Positions 46,631 to 55,340 of a stretch of DNA of 64,000 nucleotides are shown one piece after another. Source of the DNA: Aestuariivivens insulae (lineage in GTDB: Bacteria; Bacteroidota; Bacteroidia; Flavobacteriales; Flavobacteriaceae); assembly GCF_022662195.1 (NCBI RefSeq), contig NZ_JAKMCS010000005.1, positions 62,001 through 126,000 of the forward strand, read 5' to 3'. The stretch's first letter is position 1. Each line of letters starts with the position of its first letter. The notes under the pieces are model-generated. The model was not told where the DNA came from, did no database searches, and was given only the letters and a program-made list of their open reading frames with translations. The position numbers and the translations under genes were made by a program.

Positions 46631-47896
46631 ATGAAATCAATAATGAAAAAAGTAATATTACTAGCACTAATATTAACGGGTTTTAGTTTCTATGCTCAGA
46701 ATAGAAGTTTAGACAATTATCGGGAGCCCGATCAACGTGGTGTCAACGTTTTTGAGGCTCCGAAGGATACAGTAAGCACTTTCAATGGTGTTAAGGTTAG
46801 GGTAGGTGGTTCTTCTACATTGCAATATCAAGCTGTAGACCACGAAAATTCAGGGACAACAGCATTAGCAGAAATTGGAGCTAACTTTAACTTAGCTACA
46901 GCAAATTTAGATTTAGATGTAGCCTTGGCAAAAGGTGTTAGAATGCACTTACGTACGTATTTATCATCACGTCACCACCACGAGACTTACGTAAAAGGCG
47001 GATATTTTCAAATAGATAACCTAGACTTTATTAGCGAAGGACTTTTGGGTGACCTTATGAACAATGTGACTGTTAAAATAGGGCATATGGAAACCAACTA
47101 TGGTGATGCCCACTTTAGAAGAAGTGATAATGCACAAACCATTTATAACCCATTTGTTGGTAACTTAATTATGGATTCATTTACAACAGAGGTTGGTGCA
47201 GAATTGTATTATCAATGTGAAAGTGGATTTTTAGGAATGATTGGGTTTGCTAATGGTAAATTAAACCAGTCTGTTGTTGAAAAGAATGGTAGTACAGGAG
47301 GCGCTTCTTTCTTAGCCAAATTGGGCTATGACAAACAGATTAATGATGACTTTAGATTCAGATTAACAGGATCATTATACAATACAGGATATGTGCCAAG
47401 TTTGTATCTATACAGTGCAGATAGAGCAGGATCAAGATATTATAATGTAATGCAAGCTGCAGATGCAACAAAAGATAATTTCAGATCAGGTCGCTTTAAC
47501 CCAAGCTTTAAAAATAGTGTAACAGCCATTATGTTTAACCCATTCTTGAAATATGGTGGATTGGAATTCTTCGGAACTTTTGAAACTGTTTCTGGAAAAT
47601 CTTTAGGAGATAGCGATACTAGAAATGTAACACAGATAGCAGGTGAGCTTATTTACAGATTTGGTGAAACAGAAAACTTCTACTTAGGTACTAGATACAA
47701 TACTGTAGATGCTGAAGAGAATAGTGGCGATGTAACTGTTGATAGATTCCAGTTAGGTGCTGGTTGGTTTATGACCAAGAACATCTTACTAAAAGCTGAG
47801 TATGTAAACCAAACTTACGATGGATATGCAGTAGGATCTCTATTGGATGACGGTAAGTTTAATGGACTCATGCTAGAAGCAGCAATTAGCTTCTAA
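46631..47896 (+). CDS. predicted outer-membrane beta-barrel (porin-like) protein
   Basis: 421 aa with signal peptide (ending GFSFYAQ). The mature chain is rich in alternating, amphipathic strands with aromatic girdles (LRTYLSSRHHHETYVKGGYFQI, FRFRLTGSLYNTGYV, FYLGTRYNTV, NILLKAEYVNQTY) and ends LMLEAAISF with a terminal Phe, as expected of a barrel. No specific family recognised. Position between two YceI genes suggests a shared role, perhaps in lipid or electron-carrier handling. A second possible ATG lies at 46643. Confidence 0.8.
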   Translation: MKSIMKKVILLALILTGFSFYAQNRSLDNYREPDQRGVNVFEAPKDTVSTFNGVKVRVGGSSTLQYQAVDHENSGTTALAEIGANFNLATANLDLDVALAKGVRMHLRTYLSSRHHHETYVKGGYFQIDNLDFISEGLLGDLMNNVTVKIGHMETNYGDAHFRRSDNAQTIYNPFVGNLIMDSFTTEVGAELYYQCESGFLGMIGFANGKLNQSVVEKNGSTGGASFLAKLGYDKQINDDFRFRLTGSLYNTGYVPSLYLYSADRAGSRYYNVMQAADATKDNFRSGRFNPSFKNSVTAIMFNPFLKYGGLEFFGTFETVSGKSLGDSDTRNVTQIAGELIYRFGETENFYLGTRYNTVDAEENSGDVTVDRFQLGAGWFMTKNILLKAEYVNQTYDGYAVGSLLDDGKFNGLMLEAAISF

Positions 47897-47909
47897 ATAT
47901 TAAATGGTA

Positions 47910-47980
47910 GACAAGTCTCTTAGTAAGGTGATCAATTAATAAAATGTTTAAATTGACATATACTTAGAGACTTGTTTTTT
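47910..47980 (+). terminator. hairpin with T-run after the barrel gene
   Basis: ACAAGTCTCTTAGTA pairs with TACTTAGAGACTTGT (one bulge), with an inner TCAATT/AATTGA pair, and is followed by TTTTTTT. It probably ends the first yceI-barrel unit; the second YceI gene starts 40 bp later. Confidence 0.7.
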
Positions 47981-48020
47981 TAGTTATATTATATAGAATA
48001 AAGGTTTTTAAATTAGTTTG

Positions 48021-48620
48021 ATGAACTTAAGAGTTGTAAATAAGGTCCTGTTTGTTATTTCAATAGCAATGTTGATGGCTTTTACAGCTAGTGACACCAC
48101 ATTTAAAAACACTTCGGTTACTGTAACCCCAGAAAGTTCGTTACTGGTTAGGGGGACAACAAACATCAATACATTTACATGTGGATTTAATGTCCTTAAA
48201 CTTAATAACCCAATTGAAGTGGTTTACAAAAAGGTGGGCAATAGAATGGTTTTTGAAAAAACGGCCTTGATTTTGGATAACGATTGTTTCGATTGTGGAG
48301 GAAAAGGCATTAACAGTGACTTTCAAAAAATATTGAAATCCAATAAGTACCCTCAAATATCCTTGTTTTTAAATGAGATTAGCGATTTAGAAGACCAATC
48401 CGATGATGTTCTGGCCGCTTTGGATATTGAGATAGCAGGGATCTCTAAAAGGCATAAGGTACCCGTAAAATTTAAAAAAAATAAAGGCATGCTTGTTACG
48501 GGAGATTTGGCCATAAGTATGTCTGATTACAATTTAAAACCACCTAAAAAACTATTCGGCCTTATTTCGGTACACGATACCATAGAAATCTACTTTCAAT
48601 TGGCCGTTCGGGAGAATTAG
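48021..48620 (+). CDS. YceI-like protein (second of two)
   Basis: 199 aa from the ATG at 48021 (a TTG directly before it is less likely). Signal-like hydrophobic N-terminus, then a diverged YceI barrel: VTPESSLLVRGTTNINTFTC, DFQKILKSNKYPQISLFLNEI, LDIEIAGISKRHKVPVKFK and MSDYNLKPPKKLFGLISVHDTI. It differs from the first YceI protein by carrying Cys residues in TFTCGFN and in NDCFDCGGK, which could form a disulfide. Transcribed after a probable terminator, so it may have its own promoter. Confidence 0.85.
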   Translation: MNLRVVNKVLFVISIAMLMAFTASDTTFKNTSVTVTPESSLLVRGTTNINTFTCGFNVLKLNNPIEVVYKKVGNRMVFEKTALILDNDCFDCGGKGINSDFQKILKSNKYPQISLFLNEISDLEDQSDDVLAALDIEIAGISKRHKVPVKFKKNKGMLVTGDLAISMSDYNLKPPKKLFGLISVHDTIEIYFQLAVREN

Positions 48621-48627
48621 TCAAAAA

Positions 48628-48655
48628 AAAGGTCTTCATTTGCATGAAGACCTTT
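48628..48655. terminator. bidirectional terminator
   Basis: AAAGGTCTTCAT, loop TTGC, ATGAAGACCTTT: a strong stem between the convergent YceI and DUF2807 genes with A/T runs on either side. Confidence 0.88.
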
Positions 48656-48688
48656 CCGTTTATAATCGATTGGTTGTTTTATGGTTGG

Positions 48689-49417
48689 TTATTTCTTTTT
48701 TATGCTCCCGGAATCACTATTTTTTTTATCCACTTTTTCAGGGTTGCCATAATATTTTATATCCCCACCACTTGAGGCACTGGCCGTAAGTTCCTTTGCG
48801 GTGTTTATGGTAATGTCTGCGCCACTAGTGGCTTTCACTTCACTGGATTGGGCAATTAAGTTGCCAGCCTTAATGTCGCTGCCACTGGTTGCTTTAGCTA
48901 TTAAAGTGTTGGTCTTTCCAGATAATATTAAATCACTTCCACTGGTCGATTCGCAATGTAATGTAGTCGTGTTTACAGCTAGTTTCATATCACTGCCGCT
49001 AGTGGTTTTTAAGTTAAGGGTTTCTACATTAATAACATTGGTCGTGTACACATCACTACCGCTAGTAGCAACAATCTCTGAAATATTCTTAAAGCTTACT
49101 TTGATTTTTTTTGATTTACATTTTCCTATATTTTGCTTGGTGTGGATTTTTAAGACGCCATCCTCAATATCGGTTAAGATAAGGTCGTGCAGGTTTTCAT
49201 CGGCTTCAACAATAATACTTTTGCTGTCACCTTGGGTTAGGTATACATCTAAACCTTCAGAGGCTTTAATGGTAGAGAAGTCACCGTTTATAGTACGTTC
49301 ATCTGTTAAAACGTTGCCATTGCCACGTACCCCTGTTCCAAAATTTAAATCGAAGTTACAGGAGAATAGTGTTAAGCTCAATAAGGAGGTTACAATAATT
49401 TTGATTAAAGTTGTCAT
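48689..49417 (-). CDS. DUF2807 (GIN domain) lipoprotein with TSGSD repeats
   Basis: 242 aa. Lipobox LFSC (Cys20), then GNGNVLTDERTINGDFSTIKASEGLDVYLTQG, the usual DUF2807 'head GIN' opening. The C-terminal half is a ladder of six degenerate repeats of ~18-21 residues, each starting TSGSD (then TSGAD, SSGGD), as in a right-handed beta-helix. Ends in a charged tail (KKNSDSGSIKKK). Surface or outer-membrane-inner-face location is likely; function is unknown. Genes of this type often occur near PspC/PadR genes, as here. Confidence 0.9.
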   Translation of the reverse strand: MTTLIKIIVTSLLSLTLFSCNFDLNFGTGVRGNGNVLTDERTINGDFSTIKASEGLDVYLTQGDSKSIIVEADENLHDLILTDIEDGVLKIHTKQNIGKCKSKKIKVSFKNISEIVATSGSDVYTTNVINVETLNLKTTSGSDMKLAVNTTTLHCESTSGSDLILSGKTNTLIAKATSGSDIKAGNLIAQSSEVKATSGADITINTAKELTASASSGGDIKYYGNPEKVDKKNSDSGSIKKK

Positions 49418-49640
49418 AACTGTTCGTTTTTTTATGCTGAAGACTCAGCATCTTTTGATTAATGATTGATGATTAGTAATTTATCTTTTGTTAAAGGTCT
49501 AACGATTGTTTTATTGATAAAAATTTAAATTACCGACTTGTTGTTTTTCTATGCTGAACCGTTTGTAAAACACTATTTTAAAAGTTTATATGGTGAAACT
49601 AAAATAGAAAGCAAAACTCATCCTGATTTTTACATCAGGA

Positions 49641-51470
49641 TCAATCGTCCTTAGATTTTACCGAAAGCCCAGTGCTATCCAAGCTAACGTTAACAGATTC
49701 TGTACTGCCTTTTATATTGTTGCGTTTAATGGTTAAACTGGAACTGTCAGCTTTTACTTCAACCCCTTCTTTGTTTATTTTTAAGCTGGAATCATCGCCT
49801 TTAATATCAACATCCACTTCAAATTTTTCTTCTTCAGGACAATCGAGGCACTCAATGTCACCATCAAGAATTTTTAAATAATGGTTAGCGTCCTTATAGG
49901 ATACAATAGAGCCATTGTAGCCTCTGCTATAGAAAAAAGAACTAGAGTTTGGATGGCTCTTAAGTACAGAGCCTTCAGGTAGGTAAAGTGTTAAGCGAAT
50001 CTCTTGGTCACTATATTTATTTTCAACAGCAGTGGTGAAGTAAGAATCCAATAGTAAGGTATTGTTTTCAAAACTGTAGAGGTAATCTATATTTCTGGCA
50101 CGCTCTATAGCCTTTTCAAAACTTCTGCCATCTGCACTTTTTTCAATACTTAAGGTTGCTAAAGAATCTGAAGTTGATTTAACTATAATAGCTAGATCTG
50201 ATGAATAGATGACGCGTTCTCCATTTTCGTTATTCCCCATTTTAAAAGAGCTTCTGTGATATCTTGTGTTTTTATAAAGGTCGTTATTAACCATCTTAAT
50301 GTTTAAAGTATCGTTAGCGGAAATATTCAACTCATGTTTTTCAATAACCCGTTCGTCAAAAGCATGTTCACTGGCTTCCCTGATACCAAAAACAGTTAGC
50401 ATAATAACCGAAATTAACCATACACCCAGTAGCGTGAATTTTGCAATGTTACCAATGGATTTTAAATTGGTCACCAATATTTTGAGTCCCAGATAGAACA
50501 GAAAGAAAAAAGGGATTCCTACCGCAAAAAAGGTTAACAATGAAACTAACCAAATAGGGGTATTGGCCGCATTAACAATATTGGCATATTCTATTCCAGG
50601 GATATTTAAAATATTGACTGCGCCAACCGAAAACAGACTTATAATTAAGGCAATAAGCGTTACGGCACCAATAAACATTAAGAAGACACCAATAAACTTG
50701 GCAAAAATCTTAAAGAAAAACAAGATAATGTCACCAATAGTATCAAAGAATGTTTTTGATGACGATTTTATGGAACCGGCCTGTTTTTTAACGTCTACAT
50801 TTTTGGCGGCATCCGATACATTTTTGGCAGCACCGCTAACCGATTCCTTTACATTTTTGGCTACATCGCTTACCGTATCCGAAACATTATCAAAGCCGTC
50901 CTTGATTTTTTTTTCAATGTTGCTAATATTAACAGGTTCGCCCGTCATCATTAGCTTTTCGGCAGTGGTTTTGGCTTCGGGAACTAAAATCCAAAACAAA
51001 ATATAAATGAATATAAAAGAACCTCCAGAACCAATGGTTAATATAATCCATAGCAACCTAACCCATACGGCATCAATTCCCAAATAGTGTCCCAAACCAG
51101 ATGATACACCACTTATATAAGAGTTGTCGGTATCCCTAAACAATTTTTTGGAAGGTGACGATTGTTTTTTGTACGAAGCCTTTGGCTCGTCCTCGAAAAT
51201 TTCGTCGTCCACCAGATAATCTTCCGGTTGCCCCATAATGGTAATAATCTCGTCTACTTCCTTTAAGCGTATCACCTGCTTGTCGTGTTGTACGCGTTCG
51301 TTAAAAAGTTCGGCTATGCGCGCTTCAATATCGGCAATGATTTCAGAACGCCCTTGTGAGTCTGTAAATGAACGTTTTATAGCCTCAAGATAGCGCTGCA
51401 ATTTTAAGTAAGCATCTTCATCGATATGAAAAAATATACCTGCTAAATTTATGTTGACTGTTTTATTCAT
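49641..51470 (-). CDS. PspC domain membrane protein
   Basis: 609 aa from the ATG at 51470, which overlaps the padR stop by four bases (ATGA) and gives the family start MNKTVNINLAGIFFHIDE. Domains: N-terminal cytoplasmic region (~1-90), PspC domain (~108-165, SYISGVSSGLGHYLGIDAVWVRLLW), a KNVKESVSGAAKNVSDAAKNV helical repeat, several membrane helices (~245-365), and a C-terminal beta-rich DUF2807-like part ending with Ser/Asp-rich repeats (SLKINKEGVEVKADSSSLTIK). It is coupled to PadR, suggesting PadR-controlled envelope-stress function. Confidence 0.88.
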   Translation of the reverse strand: MNKTVNINLAGIFFHIDEDAYLKLQRYLEAIKRSFTDSQGRSEIIADIEARIAELFNERVQHDKQVIRLKEVDEIITIMGQPEDYLVDDEIFEDEPKASYKKQSSPSKKLFRDTDNSYISGVSSGLGHYLGIDAVWVRLLWIILTIGSGGSFIFIYILFWILVPEAKTTAEKLMMTGEPVNISNIEKKIKDGFDNVSDTVSDVAKNVKESVSGAAKNVSDAAKNVDVKKQAGSIKSSSKTFFDTIGDIILFFFKIFAKFIGVFLMFIGAVTLIALIISLFSVGAVNILNIPGIEYANIVNAANTPIWLVSLLTFFAVGIPFFFLFYLGLKILVTNLKSIGNIAKFTLLGVWLISVIMLTVFGIREASEHAFDERVIEKHELNISANDTLNIKMVNNDLYKNTRYHRSSFKMGNNENGERVIYSSDLAIIVKSTSDSLATLSIEKSADGRSFEKAIERARNIDYLYSFENNTLLLDSYFTTAVENKYSDQEIRLTLYLPEGSVLKSHPNSSSFFYSRGYNGSIVSYKDANHYLKILDGDIECLDCPEEEKFEVDVDIKGDDSSLKINKEGVEVKADSSSLTIKRNNIKGSTESVNVSLDSTGLSVKSKDD

Positions 51471-51808
51471 TTCTTTGTTGTTTTTTGGCTTGTTACTATG
51501 TTTACTGCGTTTTGTAGTTCGTTCCAAGTACTATCTAATTCCTTTAAAAAGAGTTTGCCCGTTTCGGTCAAACCATAATATTTTCTTGGAGGTCCAGAGG
51601 TCGATTCTTCCCATCTGTAATTTAAAAGTCCTGCGTTTTTAAGTCGCGTTAGTAGGGGATAAATAGTCCCTTCTACTACCAGCAACTTTGCGTCCTTTAG
51701 GGTGTCTAAAATTTCCGCAACATAAGCGTCGTCGTCTTTTAAGACCGAAAGTATGCAGAACTCCAGTACCCCTTTTCGCATTTGTGCTTTTGTGTTTTCT
51801 ATCTTCAT
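51467..51808 (-). CDS. PadR family transcriptional regulator
   Basis: 113 aa. Winged-helix PadR domain: MRKGVLEFCILSVLKDDDAYVAEILDTLKD, LLVVEGTIYPLLTRLKNAGLLNYRWEES wing and PPRKYYGLTETGKLFLKELDSTW. A small stand-alone repressor without an effector domain. It is the first gene of a coupled padR-pspC pair and likely autoregulates it. Confidence 0.93.
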   Translation of the reverse strand: MKIENTKAQMRKGVLEFCILSVLKDDDAYVAEILDTLKDAKLLVVEGTIYPLLTRLKNAGLLNYRWEESTSGPPRKYYGLTETGKLFLKELDSTWNELQNAVNIVTSQKTTKK

Positions 51809-51847
51809 GTTCTAAAGCGTTTTAATATGATGAAACTGTTCATTTTT

Positions 51848-52075
51848 TGATTGATCATTGATTGATGATTGATTGATGATGAAATTTTTATGTTTTACTT
51901 CTAGTGATTCTGAACCTGTTCAGAATGCTATCTAGAAGTTGGGTGTTATTCTTACGGTTACCGTCAAGGTCGGGCTTTACATTGCAATCTTTTTGTTCTG
52001 TCATTCCTGCGAAGGCAGGAATCCATACCCAAAAGGATTTTCATTGCAATCCCTGCCTGTTGGCAGGCAGGCCTA
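51848..52075. repeat. intergenic simple and palindromic repeats upstream of padR
   Basis: A loose ATTGATTG/GATTGATG tandem repeat spans 51848-51881. Two palindromes follow: ATTCCTGCGAAGGCAGGAAT (52003-52022) and CCTGCCTGTTGGCAGGCAGG (52052-52071). The latter shares the CCTGCCTG core with elements at 15557 and 24617. No gene is evident in this gap. Confidence 0.7.
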
Positions 52076-52102
52076 ACGCACGTTATGTACTAATTTGTCA
52101 TA

Positions 52103-52549
52103 TTATTTTAAAAAATTAATGGTTAATGGGTAATTGTATGGCTCTCCGTCTCGAGCTTTAAGGCTCGCTTTAACGATTAGGGCCAATTCAACAATAAAAG
52201 CAATAATCATTAAGACACCCAAACCACCTCCAATATAAAGTAGTGGTGATGGCTTGCCTATATTGATATGAAAATCATGAAAGCCATTAAAATCAATAAA
52301 ATCCAGATTGCCCAATATCTTAAAAATAAAAAGCGGAATGGTAATCGTACCTATAATAATAGCATACAATAAAATACTCATCTGAAAGTTTATGGCCTGT
52401 TTGCCATGATTGTCTATAAACTCCGATTTCTCTTTATTGGAAATCCATAATACCAAAGGGCCAATAAAATTGCCAAAGGGTATTATAAACCTACTAAAGG
52501 TCGATAAATGGATAAATGTGGCGATGTTTTTTTGATGATTATCTAGCAT
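52103..52549 (-). CDS. DUF4870 domain-containing membrane protein (second copy)
   Basis: 148 aa from the ATG at 52549; an upstream start at 52582 would add 11 residues unlike the family. DUF4870 features: FIHLSTFSRFIIPFGNFIGPLVLWI, the FIDNHGKQAINFQMSILLY motif, further helices and the ending EPYNYPLTINFLK. Paralogue of the protein at 15861-16199 but with a longer third loop containing a Gly/Phe-rich GNLDFIDFNGFHDFHIN stretch. Function unknown. Confidence 0.88.
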   Translation of the reverse strand: MLDNHQKNIATFIHLSTFSRFIIPFGNFIGPLVLWISNKEKSEFIDNHGKQAINFQMSILLYAIIIGTITIPLFIFKILGNLDFIDFNGFHDFHINIGKPSPLLYIGGGLGVLMIIAFIVELALIVKASLKARDGEPYNYPLTINFLK

Positions 52550-52697
52550 GATTTTTAAAACATATAATATTATCTTATGCAAATATATATCTAAAAGAAG
52601 GTATTATGCAATACAAAGTACTAAAAATTAACAAAAAATTAACATTTAATACTATGATTTTATTTCATAATTTAGTGAATCAATTAAACATTCTGCA

Positions 52698-53153
52698 ATG
52701 CACTTAACTCCCAGAAAATTAAATGTTTTCACCATCTTTAAATTGCCGTCGGCTTACTTATGTGGTGTACGCACCAAGCATATCGATGCTAATACTTGTG
52801 TGGTAACGGTAAGACACCGATGGATTAATCAAAACCCATTTAAATCCATGTTTTGGGCAGTTCAGGGTATGGCGGCCGAGTTCACCACTGGTGCTTTAGT
52901 AATGAATAAGATTAAAACTTTTGGTAAGCCAATTTCAATGTTGGTGACTTCCAATAAGGCAACATTTACAAAAAAAGCAACAGGTAAAATCACTTTCACA
53001 TGCAACGATGGAGGTTTGGTTGATGAGACAATAAAGCAAGCTGTTGAAACCAATGAAGGGCAAACCATTGCGATGACATCAGTTGGGGTTAATGAAAAAG
53101 GAGAAGAGGTATCTGCCTTTACATTTAAGTGGAGTATTAAGGTTAGAAGTTAG
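52698..53153 (+). CDS. DUF4442 (hotdog-fold) protein
   Basis: 151 aa. Hotdog-fold domain of the DUF4442/thioesterase-like group, recognised from FKLPSAYLCGVRTKHIDANTCVVTVRHRWINQNPF and SMFWAVQGMAAEFTTGALVM, with the C-terminal strand VSAFTFKWSIKVR. Substrate unknown; acyl-CoA thioesters are the usual guess for the fold. Divergent from the DUF4870 gene. Confidence 0.88.
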   Translation: MHLTPRKLNVFTIFKLPSAYLCGVRTKHIDANTCVVTVRHRWINQNPFKSMFWAVQGMAAEFTTGALVMNKIKTFGKPISMLVTSNKATFTKKATGKITFTCNDGGLVDETIKQAVETNEGQTIAMTSVGVNEKGEEVSAFTFKWSIKVRS

Positions 53154-53193
53154 AAGTTGGAAGCTAGAAGTTTTAGATATTAGAAGTGAACTC

Positions 53194-53754
53194 ATGAAAA
53201 ATCATTTAATTTTATTAGCAATTGTGTTCTTGTTAATAAGTTGCAATCATAAAAAATTATCACATTTGGAGACGGTAATTAAGTACTATCAGGCACATGA
53301 TAATTCAGATTTCAGAATTGTAAAAGAGTTGATTTGTGATAGTATTTCAATGGGTGAAGGAGATTATTCGACATTATATTCACAAAATAGTTTTTATGAA
53401 TTGTTTAAATGGGACTCAATCTTTCAACCAACTTACAAATTAATTAATGTAGAGGAAGCGAATAGTGGAATAATAGCAATAGTTTCATCAGGTTCTCTGA
53501 GATATGAATTTTTAAAAAATAATCCCTTGACTTGTAAATACAAATTTTATTTTGAATCTGATAAAATTTCAAATATTGAGGTATTAGAATGCCCGAATTC
53601 TGATTGGGTTGTTTGGCAAAGAGAACGTGATTCTTTGGTTAATTGGACTAGTATCCATCATTCTGAACTAGATGGGTTTATTCATAATTTGACTGAGGAA
53701 GGTGCATTAAATTATTTAAAAGCAATTGAACTTTATAGGAACAGAAAGGGCTAA
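53194..53754 (+). CDS. small lipoprotein of unknown function
   Basis: 186 aa from the ATG at 53194, which gives a lipoprotein signal with lipobox LISC; an ORF opening at 53083 overlaps the DUF4442 gene and is not believable. The mature part has no family I recognise; a short segment (YYQAHDNSDFRIVKELICD) resembles NTF2-like domain starts. The upstream ~45 bp contain imperfect AGAAGTTxGAAG repeats. Base composition looks more AT-rich than neighbours, and the protein may be strain-specific. Confidence 0.6.
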   Translation: MKNHLILLAIVFLLISCNHKKLSHLETVIKYYQAHDNSDFRIVKELICDSISMGEGDYSTLYSQNSFYELFKWDSIFQPTYKLINVEEANSGIIAIVSSGSLRYEFLKNNPLTCKYKFYFESDKISNIEVLECPNSDWVVWQRERDSLVNWTSIHHSELDGFIHNLTEEGALNYLKAIELYRNRKG

Positions 53755-53909
53755 CTGTAATGAATATGTATAGAACATGTTTGGAAAGTGTTATCTCAGA
53801 ATTGCAAAAAATACAAAACCTTAAAGTTTAACCTAAATCTGTAACAAAATATAGAACAAATCAACATATAAACAAGTCAACAACAAACAACTTAACAACA
53901 CACAATATT

Positions 53910-54710
53910 ATGACAGCACACGAAATAGACTATAACATTTACGGTGAAGAAATGCAATATGTAGAAATTGAGCTCGATCCGCAAGAAGGCGTAGTTGCCG
54001 AGGCAGGGAGCTTTATGATGATGGACGATGGCATTAAAATGGAAACCATTTTTGGAGATGGCTCACAAAAAGATTCTGGGTTTTTGGGCAAAATATTAGG
54101 TGCCGGAAAACGTATTCTAACCGGTGAAAGCCTGTTTATGACCGCTTTTTATAATATTTTAAATGGTAAACGCAAGGTGTCTTTTGCATCGCCTTACCCT
54201 GGAAAAATAGTCCCCATAGACCTTACGCAATATGGCGGTAAGTTTATTTGCCAAAAAGATGCTTTTTTATGTGCGGCGAAAGGTGTAAGCATAGGTATTG
54301 AGTTTTCTAAGCGATTGGGGCGAGGGTTATTTGGAGGCGAAGGTTTTATCATGCAAAAACTGGAAGGCGATGGTATGTCTTTTGTGCATGCCGGAGGGAC
54401 TATGGCTAAAAAAGTATTGCAGCCAGGCGAAACCTTACGAGTCGATACCGGGTGCATAGTTGGGTTTACCCAAGATATAGATTACGATATTGAATTTGTG
54501 GGAGGCATCAAGAATACCATTTTTGGAGGCGAGGGATTGTTCTTTGCTAAATTACAAGGACCCGGTGAAGTGTATATCCAATCATTACCATTTAGCAGAT
54601 TGGCAGGTAGGGTATTGGCATCGGCTCCTAGAGGCGGAGGTAAAGATAAGGGTGAAGGTAGTATTTTAGGAGGCTTAGGTGATTTATTAGATGGTGATAA
54701 CCGATTTTAA
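53910..54710 (+). CDS. TIGR00266/AIM24 family protein
   Basis: 266 aa. The AIM24 beta-rich fold is recognised from [71 protein letters not shown] and [18 protein letters not shown]. Widely conserved, no firm molecular function. Transcribed with its own ~150-bp upstream region. Confidence 0.92.
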   Translation: MTAHEIDYNIYGEEMQYVEIELDPQEGVVAEAGSFMMMDDGIKMETIFGDGSQKDSGFLGKILGAGKRILTGESLFMTAFYNILNGKRKVSFASPYPGKIVPIDLTQYGGKFICQKDAFLCAAKGVSIGIEFSKRLGRGLFGGEGFIMQKLEGDGMSFVHAGGTMAKKVLQPGETLRVDTGCIVGFTQDIDYDIEFVGGIKNTIFGGEGLFFAKLQGPGEVYIQSLPFSRLAGRVLASAPRGGGKDKGEGSILGGLGDLLDGDNRF

Positions 54711-54833
54711 TTTGTTAAAATTTTAAAAAATAAATCTAAGTTTGTAATTATTTATTAAATTTAGATGTTGAATTTAAAAATCGATGCCTATAGTATACCA
54801 TTACTTTTCAAACCAAAATCCTAAATACTAATT

Positions 54834-55031
54834 ATGGCAAGAGCAATGCTTGAGTATACAAAAACTGTACTAAAGAAAGTCAGTTTCGACACTACCCTGT
54901 TTTGCAAAGAAGTACAAAAGGCGTTAACCCGTTTATTGCCTTACGAAATTGAAGAGCTTAAAGTGTTCATTCAATCTCTTGTACAGCAAAACCCAGAATT
55001 AACCCAATGTTTAATTTATTTAAAACCATAA
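54834..55031 (+). CDS. small hypothetical protein, likely real
   Basis: 65 aa, MARAMLEYTKTVLKKVSFD..., amphipathic and helical, with two Cys. Starts with ATG, has a coding-like composition, ends 9 bp before a strong terminator. The length and the opening match small proteins common in Flavobacteriia. No function known. Confidence 0.75.
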   Translation: MARAMLEYTKTVLKKVSFDTTLFCKEVQKALTRLLPYEIEELKVFIQSLVQQNPELTQCLIYLKP

Positions 55032-55040
55032 AAAAATTAG

Positions 55041-55068
55041 AAAAGCGACTTTAAGTCGCTTTTTTTTG
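55041..55068 (+). terminator. rho-independent terminator
   Basis: AAAAGCGACT, TTA loop, AGTCGCTTTTTTTT directly after the 65-aa gene. Confidence 0.93.
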
Positions 55069-55190
55069 TTAATCTAAATTGACATACGTGTATGGTTGCT
55101 GAGGTGTTCGAAGTGCTTATGAAGACTTGTTTTAGATTCTATCCATAATTGATGATCAATATTTAGAGCCAACGGTAAAAGATAGTTTTA

Positions 55191-55220
55191 GACCTCACAA
55201 GTTTTAAAACCTGTGAGGTC
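55191..55220. repeat. 30-bp intergenic palindrome
   Basis: GACCTCACA and TGTGAGGTC arms with a self-complementary AGTTTTAAAACC centre. It lies in the 309-bp gap between the small gene's terminator and oxyR's 3' end, in which I see no gene. It may terminate oxyR transcription but lacks a T-run. Confidence 0.65.
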
Positions 55221-55340
55221 TTTATATTCAATTCATTATTAATATGTAAAGGGATTTTTGTTATGTACTAAAACCAAGATTACGAGAGCCTGAAACAGAG
55301 TGGCCTAACGTTATGGGTAATGATGGACAATCAAAAACTT

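Noticed and set aside
48801-49469. 222-codon open frame antisense to the DUF2807 gene
   Set aside because: The low-complexity Ser/Leu/Val pattern is a shadow of the TSGSD repeat codons on the other strand.
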